64,000 nucleotides of DNA from Saccharopolyspora thermophila (GCF_014646075.1 NZ_BMMT01000010.1:62001-126000); one strand, 5' to 3'; shown: positions 1-11,647, numbered from the stretch's first letter. The notes: generated from the sequence alone by a model not told the origin. Numbers and translations are program-made.

Positions 1-52
1 TGGTGTCCAGCAGGTCGGCCTCGATGTCCGAGGGCCGTCCGGTGATGGTCAT
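1..52 (-). CDS. 5' end of an unidentified gene, cut by the window edge
   Basis: Reading leftward, an ATG at 52 opens a frame (MTITGRPSDIEADLLDT) that stays open to the window edge. A GGAGAG ribosome site lies about 10 bases before the ATG. Only 17 residues are visible and I do not recognise them. The gene runs away from the window and is transcribed in the same direction as the MBL-fold gene to its right. Confidence 0.4.
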   Translation of the reverse strand, partial: MTITGRPSDIEADLLDT

Positions 53-240
53 GGCACTCACCACTCTCCTGGCCACCGGGCCACCGCTGCCGACAGGTCG
101 TGGGGCCGGTCGCGGACTGCGCCGCGCCGCCGGCTTGGCACGACGTGCTCCTCTCCGACGAGATGGACGAGTCTGTCTGTCTTTATCACGATCGAACCGC
201 ACCTGTACAGACCGGCTGCCCCGACACTCGTCCAGCGCCG

Positions 241-1056
241 TCAGGAGCGCGGTTCGTCGCGCACGTACCGCAGGTAGCGGGCCGCCGAGCGTTGCACGAT
301 GGCGTGCGCGCCGGTGGGGATCACCGCATCCCACCACGCCCCGTAGAGCGCGTCGAAGCGGAGCCCGGCCAGGATCTCGGCCGCGCGACGGACCGTGGCG
401 GGCTGCTCCGGGATCAGGTTCGGGTAGCTGTACATGAAACCGACGTGGGTGCGGTCCGGGATGACCTGCACGATGTCGCCGGTGAACAGCGAGCCGTCGC
501 CGTGGTCCCAGTGCAGCACGGTACCGCCGGCGAAGTGCACACCGAGGTTGAGCAGCGTCAGCCCGGGGGCGAGCTGCTTGCGCTCGCCCTCCCACAGCTG
601 CACAGCCGGGTCGGGCCGCCCGATCCACTGCTGGTCGGCGGCGTGCAGGTGGATCGGCACGTCGAACGCCCGGCTCCACTCCACCATCGTGGTGTAGTAG
701 TGCGGATGGCTGATCGCGATGCCGATGAGGCCGCCGAGATCCTCGATGGTGCGGATGATCTCGTCGTCCAGATAGGACAGACAGTCCCACAGCAGGTTGC
801 CCGCCTCGGTGCGCACCAGCAGAGCGCGCTGGCCGATGGCGAACCTGGGTTCGCAGCCGATGCCGAGCACGCTCGGCCCCTGCTCGCGGATCAGGGCACG
901 GCGCTCCCCGGCGCGCACCGCCACGAGATCGGTCCACTGCTGGCCGCCGGGCGGCACGTACTGCCGCTCGTCCTCGCAGATCGGGCAGTCCGGTCGCGGC
1001 CGGGCGTACTGCATCCCACAGGTGACGCAGATCGGCAGCGTCGAATCAGCTTCCAC
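241..1056 (-). CDS. Zinc-ribbon plus metallo-beta-lactamase-fold protein
   Basis: A 271-residue cytoplasmic protein. Residues 10-27 form a short zinc ribbon (C10, C13, C24, C27). The rest looks like a metallo-beta-lactamase-fold domain, with the strand and loop SHPHYY (H117, H119), a later histidine in LGVHFAGG and the LFTGD segment near residue 190. The usual HxHxDH metal motif is incomplete because Tyr-Tyr replaces the Asp-His pair, so either metal binding or hydrolysis may differ from classic members. Substrate unknown. It lies in the same direction as the small peptide gene upstream (1162-1311), 105 bases away. Confidence 0.75.
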   Translation of the reverse strand: MEADSTLPICVTCGMQYARPRPDCPICEDERQYVPPGGQQWTDLVAVRAGERRALIREQGPSVLGIGCEPRFAIGQRALLVRTEAGNLLWDCLSYLDDEIIRTIEDLGGLIGIAISHPHYYTTMVEWSRAFDVPIHLHAADQQWIGRPDPAVQLWEGERKQLAPGLTLLNLGVHFAGGTVLHWDHGDGSLFTGDIVQVIPDRTHVGFMYSYPNLIPEQPATVRRAAEILAGLRFDALYGAWWDAVIPTGAHAIVQRSAARYLRYVRDEPRS

Positions 1057-1161
1057 GGCCGGGCGATCCTCTCATTGGCGGGTGCGGGAACACGGCGACC
1101 ACGACGGTGGCCGCATCGAGCGTAACTCCGCGGTTGCGCAGCTCGTGCCGGCGAGCGGGGA

Positions 1162-1311
1162 TCACGCCCCGGCGAACGGTTCCGGTGCGGCCGGGGTGCG
1201 CAGTTCGGCGCAGCACTCGGGGTCGGCCTCCCCGGCGAGTTCCAGGGTCAGCAGGGTTTGCGCGTCGGTGTCCGTACGATCGGTCATCTCCTCAGCCATG
1301 GTCGACATCAT
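1162..1311 (-). CDS. Small acidic 49-aa protein with a Cys-Cys pair
   Basis: Too short for ordinary ORF calling, but it has a textbook ribosome site: GGAGGAG seven bases before the ATG at 1311. Two further in-frame ATGs follow (1308 and 1299). The product begins MMSTMAEEMTDRTD, is rich in Glu and Asp, and carries an adjacent Cys-Cys (ADPECCAEL) about 15 residues before an Ala/Pro-rich end. Third codon positions are GC-rich, as in real genes here. It precedes the MBL-fold gene on the same strand. I do not recognise the family. A RiPP-like precursor or a small regulatory partner are possibilities only. Confidence 0.45.
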   Translation of the reverse strand: MMSTMAEEMTDRTDTDAQTLLTLELAGEADPECCAELRTPAAPEPFAGA

Positions 1312-1516
1312 TCACCGGCTCCTCCGGCAGCGGGACGGCGGCTCCCCGGGCCGAGCGTCCGCGTTCACCCGTCCGGGGCAGCCAGGCGCTGCGCGGGGAG
1401 CCGCGAAGGCGCGGCGCCGCCAATCCGGCGGCACCGCGCCCACGACGTCGACCGAGACGGCCGGGTCGTCACCCGCAGCGCGGCGCGGAGGGACTCCGGG
1501 CATGGACAATGCGGGC

Positions 1517-1729
1517 ATGTGCCGCAGCATCAAGACGCTCCGCCCGCCCTACGCCGAGCAGGTCACCGACGGTGACATCCGCGCGGCCGCATTGCAGTAC
1601 GTCCGCAAGATCTCCGGCTTCCGCCAGCCCGCCGCGCACAACGCCGCGGCCTTCGACCGCGCCGTGGACGAGGTGGCCAGGGCCACGGCGCAGCTGCTGG
1701 CGTCGCTGGAGATCCGCGGCGGCCGGTAG
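1517..1729 (+). CDS. DUF2277 family protein
   Basis: A 70-residue protein matching the DUF2277 family from end to end: the opening MCRSIKTLRPPY, the central AALQYVRKISGF and the C-terminal AFDRAVDEVARAT. The family always starts with MCR-IKTL, so the ATG at 1517 is chosen over the in-frame ATG at 1502. The function of DUF2277 is not known. It stands alone, convergent with the catC end. Confidence 0.82.
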   Translation: MCRSIKTLRPPYAEQVTDGDIRAAALQYVRKISGFRQPAAHNAAAFDRAVDEVARATAQLLASLEIRGGR

Positions 1730-1772
1730 CCCCTCGGCTCCACCCACCGGCCGCGGACATCGCCGCCCGGCG

Positions 1773-2057
1773 CTAGGACGCGGCGATGTCGGACGGGTGC
1801 CGGGTCAGCGGCGTCACCTCGATGGTCATGTACGGAAACAGCGGGAGGTTCCACAGGATCTCGTGCAGCCGCGCGTTGTCGGCCACGTCGAAAACGCTGA
1901 GGTTCGAGTACTGCCCGACACACCGCCAGATGTGCACCCACTCCCCGGCCCGCTGCAACTCCTGCGAGTACGCCTTCTCCCGCGCGAGCGTGTCGGCGCG
2001 CACCTGCGGGTCCATGTCGGCGGGCAGGTCGACCTCCATCTTCACCGCGAACAGCAC
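1773..2057 (-). CDS. catC: Muconolactone delta-isomerase
   Basis: A 94-residue protein of the normal length for muconolactone isomerase, which moves the double bond of (+)-muconolactone to give 3-oxoadipate enol-lactone in the catechol branch of the beta-ketoadipate pathway. It shows the family start MLFAVKMEVDLP, the central GEWVHIWRCVGQY and the C-terminal LFPYMTIEVTPL. It is the last gene of the leftward LysR-catB-catA-catC operon, 37 bases after catA. Confidence 0.93.
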   Translation of the reverse strand: MLFAVKMEVDLPADMDPQVRADTLAREKAYSQELQRAGEWVHIWRCVGQYSNLSVFDVADNARLHEILWNLPLFPYMTIEVTPLTRHPSDIAAS

Positions 2058-2094
2058 GGCAGTTCCTTTCGACGACGTTGTCGCACCGGCGGGT

Positions 2095-4068
<1,974 letters not shown>

Positions 4069-4088
<20 letters not shown>

Positions 4089-4995
4089 GAACTTCCTCGT
4101 CGTCTCGGGAGATGAACACGTCGTTGGCCGCCAGCGCGGTGAGCAGGTTGCGCAGCAGCGGGGAGTCGTCGTCGGCCCGCCAGGCCAGCGCGAGCTCAAC
4201 GGTCGCGGCGTCCGGGACGGCCGCGAACACCACGCCCTCCAGCGGGATCGACTGCACCGACGCGGGGGCGAGCGCCACGCCGAGACCGGCGGCGACCAGC
4301 GCGACCTGGATGGATGCCTCGCCGATCTCGTGCGCGCACTGCGGGTAGAACCCGGCCGCCAGGCAACTGCGCACCACGGCGTCGTTGACCACCGAGCGCA
4401 GGGCGGCGGCGTACATGATGAAGCGCTCGCCGCGCAGTCGCGCCATGCTGACCTCGGGTTCGCCGGCCAGCGGGTGGTCGACGGGCAGCACCAGCACCAG
4501 CGGTTCGCGGGCGACGGTGCGGTGCACGATGCCGTCCTCGCGGGTCGGCGGGCGCAGCAGCCCGACATCGATGCTGTTCTGCAGCAGCGCCTTCTCCTGC
4601 GCGGCGGTGAGCATGTCCGAATGGATCTCCAGCTCCACCCCGGGCAGCTCGCGCTGCACGATGTGCGCGAGACGGGGCAGGTGCCGGTAGGACGCGGAGC
4701 CGGTCAGACCCAGGCGCAGCACGCCGTGGCACCCCTCGGCCACCCGCCGGACCCGACGGGCGGCGTCGTCGAGCGACTTGAGGATGCGCAGCGCGTCGTC
4801 GCGGAAGGCCGCCCCGGCGGGGGTCAGCTGGACCTGCCGGGTGGTGCGGGTGAACAGCTCCGCGCCGAGTTCGGCCTCCAGCTGCCGGATCGCCTGGGAC
4901 AGCGGGGGCTGCGCCATGTTCAGCTGCTTGGCGGCGCGGCCGAAGTGGCGGGTCTCGGCGACGGCGACGAAGTACCGCAGGTGCCTGAGTTCCAC
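4069..4995 (-). CDS. catR: LysR-type regulator of the cat/ben genes
   Basis: A 308-residue LysR-type activator. The winged HTH covers about residues 1-60 ([22 protein letters not shown]), and the effector domain follows. The N-terminus resembles the CatR/BenM/CbnR group, which responds to cis,cis-muconate or benzoate. Here the regulator is the first gene of the operon it probably controls, overlapping catB, instead of being divergent from it. It is divergent from benA across 262 bases. The name catR rests on family resemblance and position. Direct binding is inferred. Confidence 0.83.
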
Positions 4996-5132
4996 CGCGC
5001 ACCTCCTTCGACCAGCGTCAGTGGTGTGTCCTGAGTCACGGACCAGGTCCGCTGCACCCGAGCCTAGGTCGGCGATTCAGCTCCAACAAATACTCATTCC
5101 CACTCGATTGGAACTTCTCGGATATCAATGGG

Positions 5133-5155
5133 CCCCAGGTCGGGACTGGGGTTTT
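5133..5155 (+). terminator. Hairpin plus T-run in the ben leader (possible attenuator)
   Basis: CCCCAG (5133-5138), a 7-base loop, CTGGGG (5146-5151) and TTTT directly after. It has the form of an intrinsic terminator but sits about 100 bases upstream of benA, inside the LysR/benA divergent region. It could be an attenuator or end a short leader transcript. An ATAC half-site at 5090-5093 lies just upstream. Confidence 0.35.
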
Positions 5156-5257
5156 GCCCGGCGTGACGCAGGCCACCTACGTGTCAGCGTTGCCGGCACC
5201 ACGGACACCGACGTCCCCGGCGGGCACCGCCGCCCGCCGCCCGAAGCAGGAGGCCCC

Positions 5258-6604
5258 ATGTCCGAAACGCTGGACCGGCTCCGCGCGACACTCGACGACG
5301 CGCTCGTCGACAACCGTGAGCAGGGCGTGCACCGCGCCAAGCGCAGCATCTTCACCGATCCGGACCTGTTCGAACTGGAGATGAAATACCTGTTCGAGGG
5401 CAACTGGATCTACCTGGCGCACGAGAGCCAGATCCCCGAGGTGGGCGACTACTTCACCACCCACATCGGCCGCCAGCCGGTGGTGATCACCCGGGACCGG
5501 AAGGGTCAGCTGCACGCGCTGATCAACGCCTGCAGCCACCGCGGCGCGATGCTGTGCCGCCGCAAGCGCGACAACCGCACCACGCTGACCTGCCCGTTCC
5601 ACGGCTGGACGTTCAGCAACGACGGCCGGCTGCTGAAGGTCAAGGACCCGCGCGACGCCGGTTATCCTGAGCAGTTCAACACCAACGGCTCGCACGACCT
5701 GACCCGGGTGGCCCGCTTCGACAGCTACCGCGGGTTCTTGTTCGGCAGCCTCAACCCCGACGTCAAGCCGCTGACCGAGCACCTCGGCGAGGCGATCAAG
5801 ATCATCGACATGGTGGTGGACCAGTCCCCCGAGGGGCTGGAGGTGCTGCGCGGCGCGTCCACCTACGTCTACGACGGCAACTGGAAGCTGCAGGCCGAGA
5901 ACGGCGCGGACGGCTACCACGTGTCGGCCACGCACTGGAACTACGCGGCCACCACCGCGCGGCGCACCTCCGGCGAGTCCCGCAACACCACCAAGAACAT
6001 GGATGCCGGCAGCTGGTCGCGGCAGCGGGGCGGCTTCTACTCCTTCGAGCACGGGCACCTGCTGCTGTGGACCGAGTGGGCCGACCCGAGCAACCGCTCG
6101 CTGAACGAGAAACGCGACGAGCTGGTCGCGAGGTTCGGCAAGGACCGGGCGAACTGGATGATCAGCTACTCCCGCAACCTGTGCCTGTACCCGAACGTGT
6201 ACCTGATGGACCAGTTCAGCTCGCAGATCCGGCACTTCCGGCCGATCTCGGTGGACAAGACCGAGGTGACGATCTACTGCATCGCCCCCAAGGGCGAGAG
6301 CGCCGAGGCCCGCGCCAACCGGATCCGGCAGTACGAGGACTTCTTCAACGCCACCGGCATGGCCACCCCGGACGACCTGGAGGAGTTCCGGGCCTGCCAG
6401 AACACCTACCCGGCGACCGCCGCGCCGTGGAACGACCTCAGCCGAGGCGCCGCGCACCAGATCAACGGCGCCGACGAGGAGGCCAGGCGGCTGGGTATCT
6501 CGCCGATCGCCAGCGGGGTGCGCACCGAGGACGAGGGCCTGTTCACCATCCAGCACGGCTACTGGCTGGAGACCATGCGCGCCGCCGTCGAAGCCGAGTC
6601 CTAA
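5258..6604 (+). CDS. benA: Benzoate 1,2-dioxygenase, large (alpha) subunit
   Basis: A 448-residue Rieske oxygenase alpha subunit. It dihydroxylates benzoate at C1 and C2 to the non-aromatic cis-diol carboxylate. The Rieske cluster ligands are C92, H94, C112 and H115 (ACSHRG ... CPFHGW). The mononuclear iron site is around [12 protein letters not shown]. The ATG at 5258 follows an AGGAGG site. First gene of benABCD, 12 bases before benB. Anthranilate dioxygenases are close homologues, but the presence of benD favours benzoate as the substrate. Confidence 0.93.
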   Translation: MSETLDRLRATLDDALVDNREQGVHRAKRSIFTDPDLFELEMKYLFEGNWIYLAHESQIPEVGDYFTTHIGRQPVVITRDRKGQLHALINACSHRGAMLCRRKRDNRTTLTCPFHGWTFSNDGRLLKVKDPRDAGYPEQFNTNGSHDLTRVARFDSYRGFLFGSLNPDVKPLTEHLGEAIKIIDMVVDQSPEGLEVLRGASTYVYDGNWKLQAENGADGYHVSATHWNYAATTARRTSGESRNTTKNMDAGSWSRQRGGFYSFEHGHLLLWTEWADPSNRSLNEKRDELVARFGKDRANWMISYSRNLCLYPNVYLMDQFSSQIRHFRPISVDKTEVTIYCIAPKGESAEARANRIRQYEDFFNATGMATPDDLEEFRACQNTYPATAAPWNDLSRGAAHQINGADEEARRLGISPIASGVRTEDEGLFTIQHGYWLETMRAAVEAES

Positions 6605-6616
6605 AAGGAGCCAGAG

Positions 6617-7123
6617 ATGACCGCGACGATCACAACCGTCACCCCCGAGGACGTCCGGCAGTTCCTGTACCGGGAGGCCCGCCTGCTCGATGACCGCGAG
6701 TTCGAGCAGTGGCTGGAGTGCTACCACCCGGACGTCGAGTTCTGGATGCCCGCGTGGGATGACGACGACGAGCTGACCACCGACCCGCAGACCGAGATCT
6801 CGCTGATCTACTACGCCAACCGCGGTGGCCTGGAGGACCGGGTGTTCCGCATCCGCACCGACCGGTCAGCGGCCACCAGCATCCCGGAGCCGCGCACCGG
6901 GCACAACATCACCAACGTCGAGATCACCGACCAGCGCGACGGCGTGGTGGACGTGCGGTTCAACTGGTTCACGCTCTACTACCGCTACCACAACGTCGAC
7001 ACCTACTTCGGCACGTCGTTCTACACGATCGACTTCTCCGGGGAGCGGCCGCTGATCACCCGCAAGCGCGTGGTGCTGAAGAACGACTACGTCCACCACG
7101 TCGTGGACATCTACCACGTGTGA
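6617..7123 (+). CDS. benB: Benzoate 1,2-dioxygenase, small (beta) subunit
   Basis: A 168-residue ring-hydroxylating dioxygenase beta subunit with the NTF2-like cone fold. It has the normal length and family segments such as FLYREARLLDDREFEQWLECYHPDVEFW near the start and RKRVVLKND near the end. It has a structural role in the alpha3-beta3 oxygenase. AAAGGAG precedes the ATG. It lies between benA and benC. Confidence 0.93.
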   Translation: MTATITTVTPEDVRQFLYREARLLDDREFEQWLECYHPDVEFWMPAWDDDDELTTDPQTEISLIYYANRGGLEDRVFRIRTDRSAATSIPEPRTGHNITNVEITDQRDGVVDVRFNWFTLYYRYHNVDTYFGTSFYTIDFSGERPLITRKRVVLKNDYVHHVVDIYHV

Positions 7124-7133
7124 GGGGGTGGCG

Positions 7134-8153
7134 ATGAGCTATCAAGTGGCGTTGAGCTTCGAGGACGGCGTGACCCGGTTCGTCACCTGCGGTCCGACGG
7201 AGACGGTGGCCGAGGCATCGTACCGGTCGCGGATCAACATCCCGCTGGACTGCCGGGACGGGGCGTGCGGCACCTGCAAGGCGCGGTGCGTGTCCGGGAC
7301 CTACGACGGCGGCGACTACATCGAGGACGCGCTCACCGACGAGGAGGCCGCCGCGGGCTACGCGCTGCCGTGCCAGATGGTGCCGCACAGCGACCTGGTG
7401 CTGGAGATCCCGGCCACCTCGCAGTTCGCCAAGACCGGCGCGGCCGCGCACACCGGCTCGATCAGCGAACTCCGGCGGCTGTCGGCGACCACCGTGGCGT
7501 TCTCGGTGGAGCTGGACGACCGCGACCAGCTGGCGTTCCTGCCCGGGCAGTACGTCAACGTGGCGGTGCCGGGGACGGACGCGACCCGCTCGTACTCCTT
7601 CAGCAGCGGCCCAGCGGACAAGGCCGTGTCGTTCCTGGTCCGGCTCACCGAGGGCGGCGTGATGTCGCAGTACCTGCGGGACCGGGCGGAGGTCGGCGAC
7701 CGGGTGGAGTTCACCGGGCCGCTGGGCAGCTTCTTCCTGCGCGACCTGATCCGGCCCGCGCTGCTGCTGGCCGGTGGCACCGGGCTGGCGCCGCTGTTGT
7801 CCATGCTGGAGCGCCTGACGGAGGTGGAGGTCGCCCACCCGGTGCACCTGGTGTACGGGGTCAGCACCGACGCCGACCTCGTGGAGCTGGACAGGCTGCG
7901 GGACTACGCCGAGCGGATCTCGCGGTTCACCTTCGACCACTGCGTGGCCGATCCGGCCAGCACGGCCGAGCACAAGGGCTACGTGACGAGCCTGCTCGGT
8001 CCGCAGCACCTGCATGACGGCGACGTGGACGTCTACCTGTGCGGGCCCCCTGCCATGGTCGAGGCGGTGCGCGGGCAGCTGCGCGACACGGGCGTGAACC
8101 CGGCGAACTTCTACACCGAGAAGTTCACCGTCGCCGCGGAGGCGGGGCGGTGA
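7134..8153 (+). CDS. benC: Benzoate dioxygenase reductase (2Fe-2S/FAD)
   Basis: A 339-residue one-component reductase passing electrons from NADH to BenAB. The plant-type ferredoxin domain is N-terminal, with C40, C45, C48 and a fourth Cys in ALPCQM. An FAD domain follows (RSYSFSS) and then a NAD domain (GGTGLAPLLSML, CGPPAMVEAV). The ATG at 7134 is preferred to the GTG at 7128 because the GAGGGGG site is then well spaced. The stop overlaps the benD start in GTGA. Confidence 0.92.
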   Translation: MSYQVALSFEDGVTRFVTCGPTETVAEASYRSRINIPLDCRDGACGTCKARCVSGTYDGGDYIEDALTDEEAAAGYALPCQMVPHSDLVLEIPATSQFAKTGAAAHTGSISELRRLSATTVAFSVELDDRDQLAFLPGQYVNVAVPGTDATRSYSFSSGPADKAVSFLVRLTEGGVMSQYLRDRAEVGDRVEFTGPLGSFFLRDLIRPALLLAGGTGLAPLLSMLERLTEVEVAHPVHLVYGVSTDADLVELDRLRDYAERISRFTFDHCVADPASTAEHKGYVTSLLGPQHLHDGDVDVYLCGPPAMVEAVRGQLRDTGVNPANFYTEKFTVAAEAGR

Positions 8154-8932
8154 GCGGCGGGCGCTTCGCCGGGAAGGCGGTGATCGTCACGGGTGCGGCG
8201 CAGGGCATCGGCCGGGCCGTGGCCGAGCGGCTGTTCGCGGAGTCGGGCGAAGTGGTGCTGGTGGACCGCAGCGAACTGGTGCACGAGGTCGCCGAGGGCC
8301 TGATCGCCGGCGGCCGCAAGGCGCACGCCGTGGTCGCGGACCTGGAGCGGTTCAGCGGGGCCGAGGCGGCGATGGCCGCCGCCCACGAGTTGCACGGCGG
8401 CATCGACGTGCTGGTCAACACCGTGGGCGGCACGATCTGGGCCAAGCCCTACCAGCACTACCCGCCGGAGCAGGTGGAGGCCGAGCTGCGCCGGTCACTG
8501 CTGCCGACGCTGTGGGGCTGCCGGGCGGTGCTGCCGTACCTGATCGAGCAGGGTCGAGGCACGATCGTCAACGTCTCCTCGGTGGCCACCCGCGGCATCA
8601 ACCGGGTTCCGTACTCGGCGGCCAAGGGCGGGGTGAACGCGCTGACCGCCGCGTTGGCGATGGAGACCGCGCAGCACGGCATCCGGGTGGTGGCGACCGC
8701 GCCGGGCGGGACCGAGGCGCCGCCGCGGCGCATCGCGCGCGGCCCGGCGGCCGAGACCGAGCAGGAGAAGCGGTGGTACGAGGAGGTGGTGGAGCAGACC
8801 GTCGGCTCGTCGCTGATGCGGCGCTACGGCACGCTCGCCGAGCAGGCCGCGGCCATCGCGTTCCTGGCCTCCGACGAGGCGTCCTACATCACCGGGACGG
8901 TGCTGCCGGTGGCCGGCGGTGACCTCGGATGA
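8150..8932 (+). CDS. benD: Benzoate cis-diol dehydrogenase (SDR)
   Basis: A 260-residue short-chain dehydrogenase converting the benzoate cis-diol to catechol with loss of CO2 and reduction of NAD+. It shows the nucleotide motif TGAAQGIG, the catalytic pair in YSAAKGG and the C-terminal AFLASDEASYITGTVLPVAGG. The GTG start at 8150 overlaps the benC stop, so the two are translationally coupled. Its product feeds CatA, encoded divergently. Confidence 0.9.
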   Translation: MSGGRFAGKAVIVTGAAQGIGRAVAERLFAESGEVVLVDRSELVHEVAEGLIAGGRKAHAVVADLERFSGAEAAMAAAHELHGGIDVLVNTVGGTIWAKPYQHYPPEQVEAELRRSLLPTLWGCRAVLPYLIEQGRGTIVNVSSVATRGINRVPYSAAKGGVNALTAALAMETAQHGIRVVATAPGGTEAPPRRIARGPAAETEQEKRWYEEVVEQTVGSSLMRRYGTLAEQAAAIAFLASDEASYITGTVLPVAGGDLG

Positions 8933-8960
8933 GCCGGGCGGGCGCGGCTAGATTGGGCGG

Positions 8961-11606
8961 ATGACCGGGCAGCGCGCCGAGCTGGTCGGCCGACAGCGCG
9001 AGTTGGCCGACCTGGAGCGGCTGCTGGCCTGCGCCCCCGGCGTGGTGCTGGTGACCGGACCGGCCGGGATCGGGAAGACGACCACGGTCGAGCACTTCCT
9101 GTCCCGGCGCGGGCAGCTGCGCGTGGCGCGGGCCAGCGGGCTGCCGTGGGAACGCGGCACGGCCCTGGGCGTGGTGGACCAGTTGCTGCGCGGCTCACCG
9201 CTGCCGCGGGACGTGGCGGGGCTGCTGGCCTGGTGCGCGGAAGGTCCGGGGCTCGTGGTGGTCGACGACGCGCAGTGGGCGGACCTCGAGTCGCTGCAGG
9301 CACTGGTGTCGACCCACCAGCGGCTGGTGTCGGAGCGGGTGCTGATCGTCCTGGTGGCGCGCGAGCCCGAGCTGCCAGTGTCGGTGCCGCGCAACGCCGT
9401 CGTGCGCATCGGGCCGCTGACGCCCGCTGACGTGCGCACGCTGGCGATGCTGCACGCCGGGCGGGACCTGAGCGAACCCACCGCGCACGAGCTCGCCGCG
9501 CACACCGGTGGGAATCCGCGGCACGTGCGGGATTTGCTCGACGAACTGCCCGCGCAGACCTGGCAGGAGTGGACCGCCGTGCTGCCCGCCCCGCGGGCGG
9601 TGGCCGACGAGGTGTCGCGCGCGCTGCGGTCCTGCGCCGCGACCACGCGGGCGTTCGTGGAGGCCGCCGCGGTGCTGGGGCGCACGGTGCCGGTGGCCGC
9701 GGCCGCGCGTCTGGCGGGCATCGAGGATCCCGTCACCGCGTTGCACGAGGCGTGCGAGCGCGGTCTGGTCGCCACGGTGCCGGGACGCGGGCTGTTGGTG
9801 CTGTCGTTCCCGGACCCGCTGGTGCACGCCGCGGTCTACACCGGACTGCCGCCGCTGGTGCGGCACCGGTTGCACGGCGACGCCGCAGAGTTCGCCGAGG
9901 ACGAGGCCGACCGCCTGCACCACCTCGTGGCGCGGACGCCCGCACCGGACGCCGCGTTGGCCGCCGAGCTCGACGCCTTCGCCGTCGAGCAGGCCGCGCT
10001 GGGCGCGTGGGCCGTGGCCGGGCGGGCACTCATCGACGCCAGCAGGCTCAGCCCGGACCGCGCCGACCGCGAGCGCCGGCTGGTGCGGGCGGTCGACGCC
10101 CTGGTCGGCGCGGGCGACCTGGGGCGGGCGAGCGCGTTCTCGGCGCAGATCGAGAGCCTGCCGACCAGCCCGCTGCGCGACGCGGTGCTGGCCTACCTGG
10201 CGATCCAGCGGGGCCGCCCGACCGAGGCTGAGCTGCTGCTGACCCGCGCGTGGGAGCGGTGCCGCCCGAGCGGCGAACCGGAGGTCGCGGCGCTGATCTG
10301 CCAGCGGCGGGTGCTGCACTCGCTGAGCCGCTGGCACGGCCCGGATCTGGTGGCCTGGGGCCGCCGGGCGGTGGCGCTGGCCGATCCGCAGGATCCGTCG
10401 GCGGTGGAGTCCGAGGCGATCATGGGGCTGGGTCTGGCGGCGACCGGACGGATTGAGCAGGCCCGGGAGACCTATCGGGACGTGGTCGCGCGGGTCAGCC
10501 GCGGCGCGCAGTCGCAGCGGGTGCAGATGGGCAAGGGCTGGTTGGACTTCGCGCTGGACGACCCGCAGACCGCGCGGCGGGAGCTGGAGATCGCGGTGCC
10601 CACACAGTTCCGGATGGGGTCGATCCGGATCTCGCTGTGGGCGCAGGCGTGGTTGGCGCGCACCGAGTTCGCGCTCGGCTCGTGGGACGAGGCGCTGCAG
10701 ACCGTGGTCCGGGCGGCGGTGCAGCTGGCCGAGACCGGGCTGGAACTGGTCCGGCCGCTGGTGCACTGGACGGGCGCCCAGATCAACGCGCTGCGGGGAG
10801 ATCTCGAGGCTGCGCAGGCGCATCTGCAGCAGGCGTCGGCGTCGGCGCACAGCTACGAGGTCATGCTGATCCCCGCGTGCCTGGCGCGCGCCCAGTGCGC
10901 GGAGGCGCAGTCCGACTACGAGGGTGTGCTGCGTGCCCTGGAGCCGGTGGTGCAGCTGTGGCCGCGGCAGGGCGTCGACGAACCCGGTTTCTGGCCGTGG
11001 CAGGACGTGTACGGCAACGCGCTGGTGATGACCAACCGCGTCGCCGAGGCCGACGAGTTCCTGCGCCCGCACGAGGACCTGGCCGCTGACCGCGGGCACC
11101 GCTCGACCCGGGCTCGGCTGGGTTACGTGCGGGGCCGGATCTGTGCGGCGCAGGGCGATCTCGACGCGGCCAAGGAGTCCTTCGAGGCCGCGCTCGCGCA
11201 CCTGCGGACGCTGCCGCTGCCCTACGAACGCGCCCGCGTGCACTTCGCCTACGGGCAGACGCTGCGCCGGGCCGGGAAGCGGCGGGACGCCGATGTCGTA
11301 CTGCGGCGCGCCCGCGACGGCTTCGCCGCCCTCGGCGCCACCACGTACGTCGAGCGCTGCGAACGGGAGTTGAAGGCCGGTGGGCTGCGCCCGAAGCGTT
11401 CCGCGCTGGACCTCACCGAGCTGACGCCGCAGGAGCAGGCGGTGACCAAGCTGGTGGCGGCGGGTATGACGAACAAGCAGGTCGCGGTGGAGCTGTTCAT
11501 CTCGGTGAAGACGGTGCAGTTCCACCTGACCCGCATCTACGCCAAGCTCGGCATCCGTTCCCGCAGCGAGCTGGCGGCCCGCTTCCACGCCGACCCGACT
11601 ACTTGA
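8961..11606 (+). CDS. benR: LuxR/LAL-family ATP-binding regulator, probable BenR
   Basis: An 881-residue regulator of the large ATP-binding LuxR (LAL) type. The Walker A motif GPAGIGKT is at 33-40, the Walker B LVVVDDAQWAD near 100, then a long helical TPR-like middle, and a C-terminal LuxR HTH (LTPQEQAVTKLVAAGMTNKQ, then VSIKTVQFHL-like helices and SRSELAARF). It starts 28 bases after benD. In corynebacteria and relatives, BenR is a LAL regulator in this same position, so activation of benABCD in response to benzoate is inferred. The stop codon lies inside the left arm of the next operator. Confidence 0.78.
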   Translation: MTGQRAELVGRQRELADLERLLACAPGVVLVTGPAGIGKTTTVEHFLSRRGQLRVARASGLPWERGTALGVVDQLLRGSPLPRDVAGLLAWCAEGPGLVVVDDAQWADLESLQALVSTHQRLVSERVLIVLVAREPELPVSVPRNAVVRIGPLTPADVRTLAMLHAGRDLSEPTAHELAAHTGGNPRHVRDLLDELPAQTWQEWTAVLPAPRAVADEVSRALRSCAATTRAFVEAAAVLGRTVPVAAAARLAGIEDPVTALHEACERGLVATVPGRGLLVLSFPDPLVHAAVYTGLPPLVRHRLHGDAAEFAEDEADRLHHLVARTPAPDAALAAELDAFAVEQAALGAWAVAGRALIDASRLSPDRADRERRLVRAVDALVGAGDLGRASAFSAQIESLPTSPLRDAVLAYLAIQRGRPTEAELLLTRAWERCRPSGEPEVAALICQRRVLHSLSRWHGPDLVAWGRRAVALADPQDPSAVESEAIMGLGLAATGRIEQARETYRDVVARVSRGAQSQRVQMGKGWLDFALDDPQTARRELEIAVPTQFRMGSIRISLWAQAWLARTEFALGSWDEALQTVVRAAVQLAETGLELVRPLVHWTGAQINALRGDLEAAQAHLQQASASAHSYEVMLIPACLARAQCAEAQSDYEGVLRALEPVVQLWPRQGVDEPGFWPWQDVYGNALVMTNRVAEADEFLRPHEDLAADRGHRSTRARLGYVRGRICAAQGDLDAAKESFEAALAHLRTLPLPYERARVHFAYGQTLRRAGKRRDADVVLRRARDGFAALGATTYVERCERELKAGGLRPKRSALDLTELTPQEQAVTKLVAAGMTNKQVAVELFISVKTVQFHLTRIYAKLGIRSRSELAARFHADPTT

Positions 11607-11647
11607 CATCAGTTGGCAAGTACTTGCTATCCTGTGTCAAGTAGTCG
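11596..11647 (+). promoter_or_regulatory. 52-bp symmetric operator with four CAAGTA/TACTTG half-sites
   Basis: Perfect 13-bp inverted arms, CGACTACTTGACA (11596-11608) and TGTCAAGTAGTCG (11635-11647), surround the perfect 12-bp palindrome GCAAGTACTTGC (11616-11627). All share one centre at 11621.5. This gives four half-sites of CAAGTA or TACTTG. A TTGACA at 11604 and a TATCCT at 11628 (19-base spacing) could be a promoter embedded in it. It lies 17 bases before the HTH gene, which suggests autoregulation. Confidence 0.75.

Noticed and set aside
9195-11609. Leftward open frame of 804 codons
   Set aside because: Shadow of the LAL regulator gene benR. The product is Arg/Gln/His-rich without any recognisable domain.
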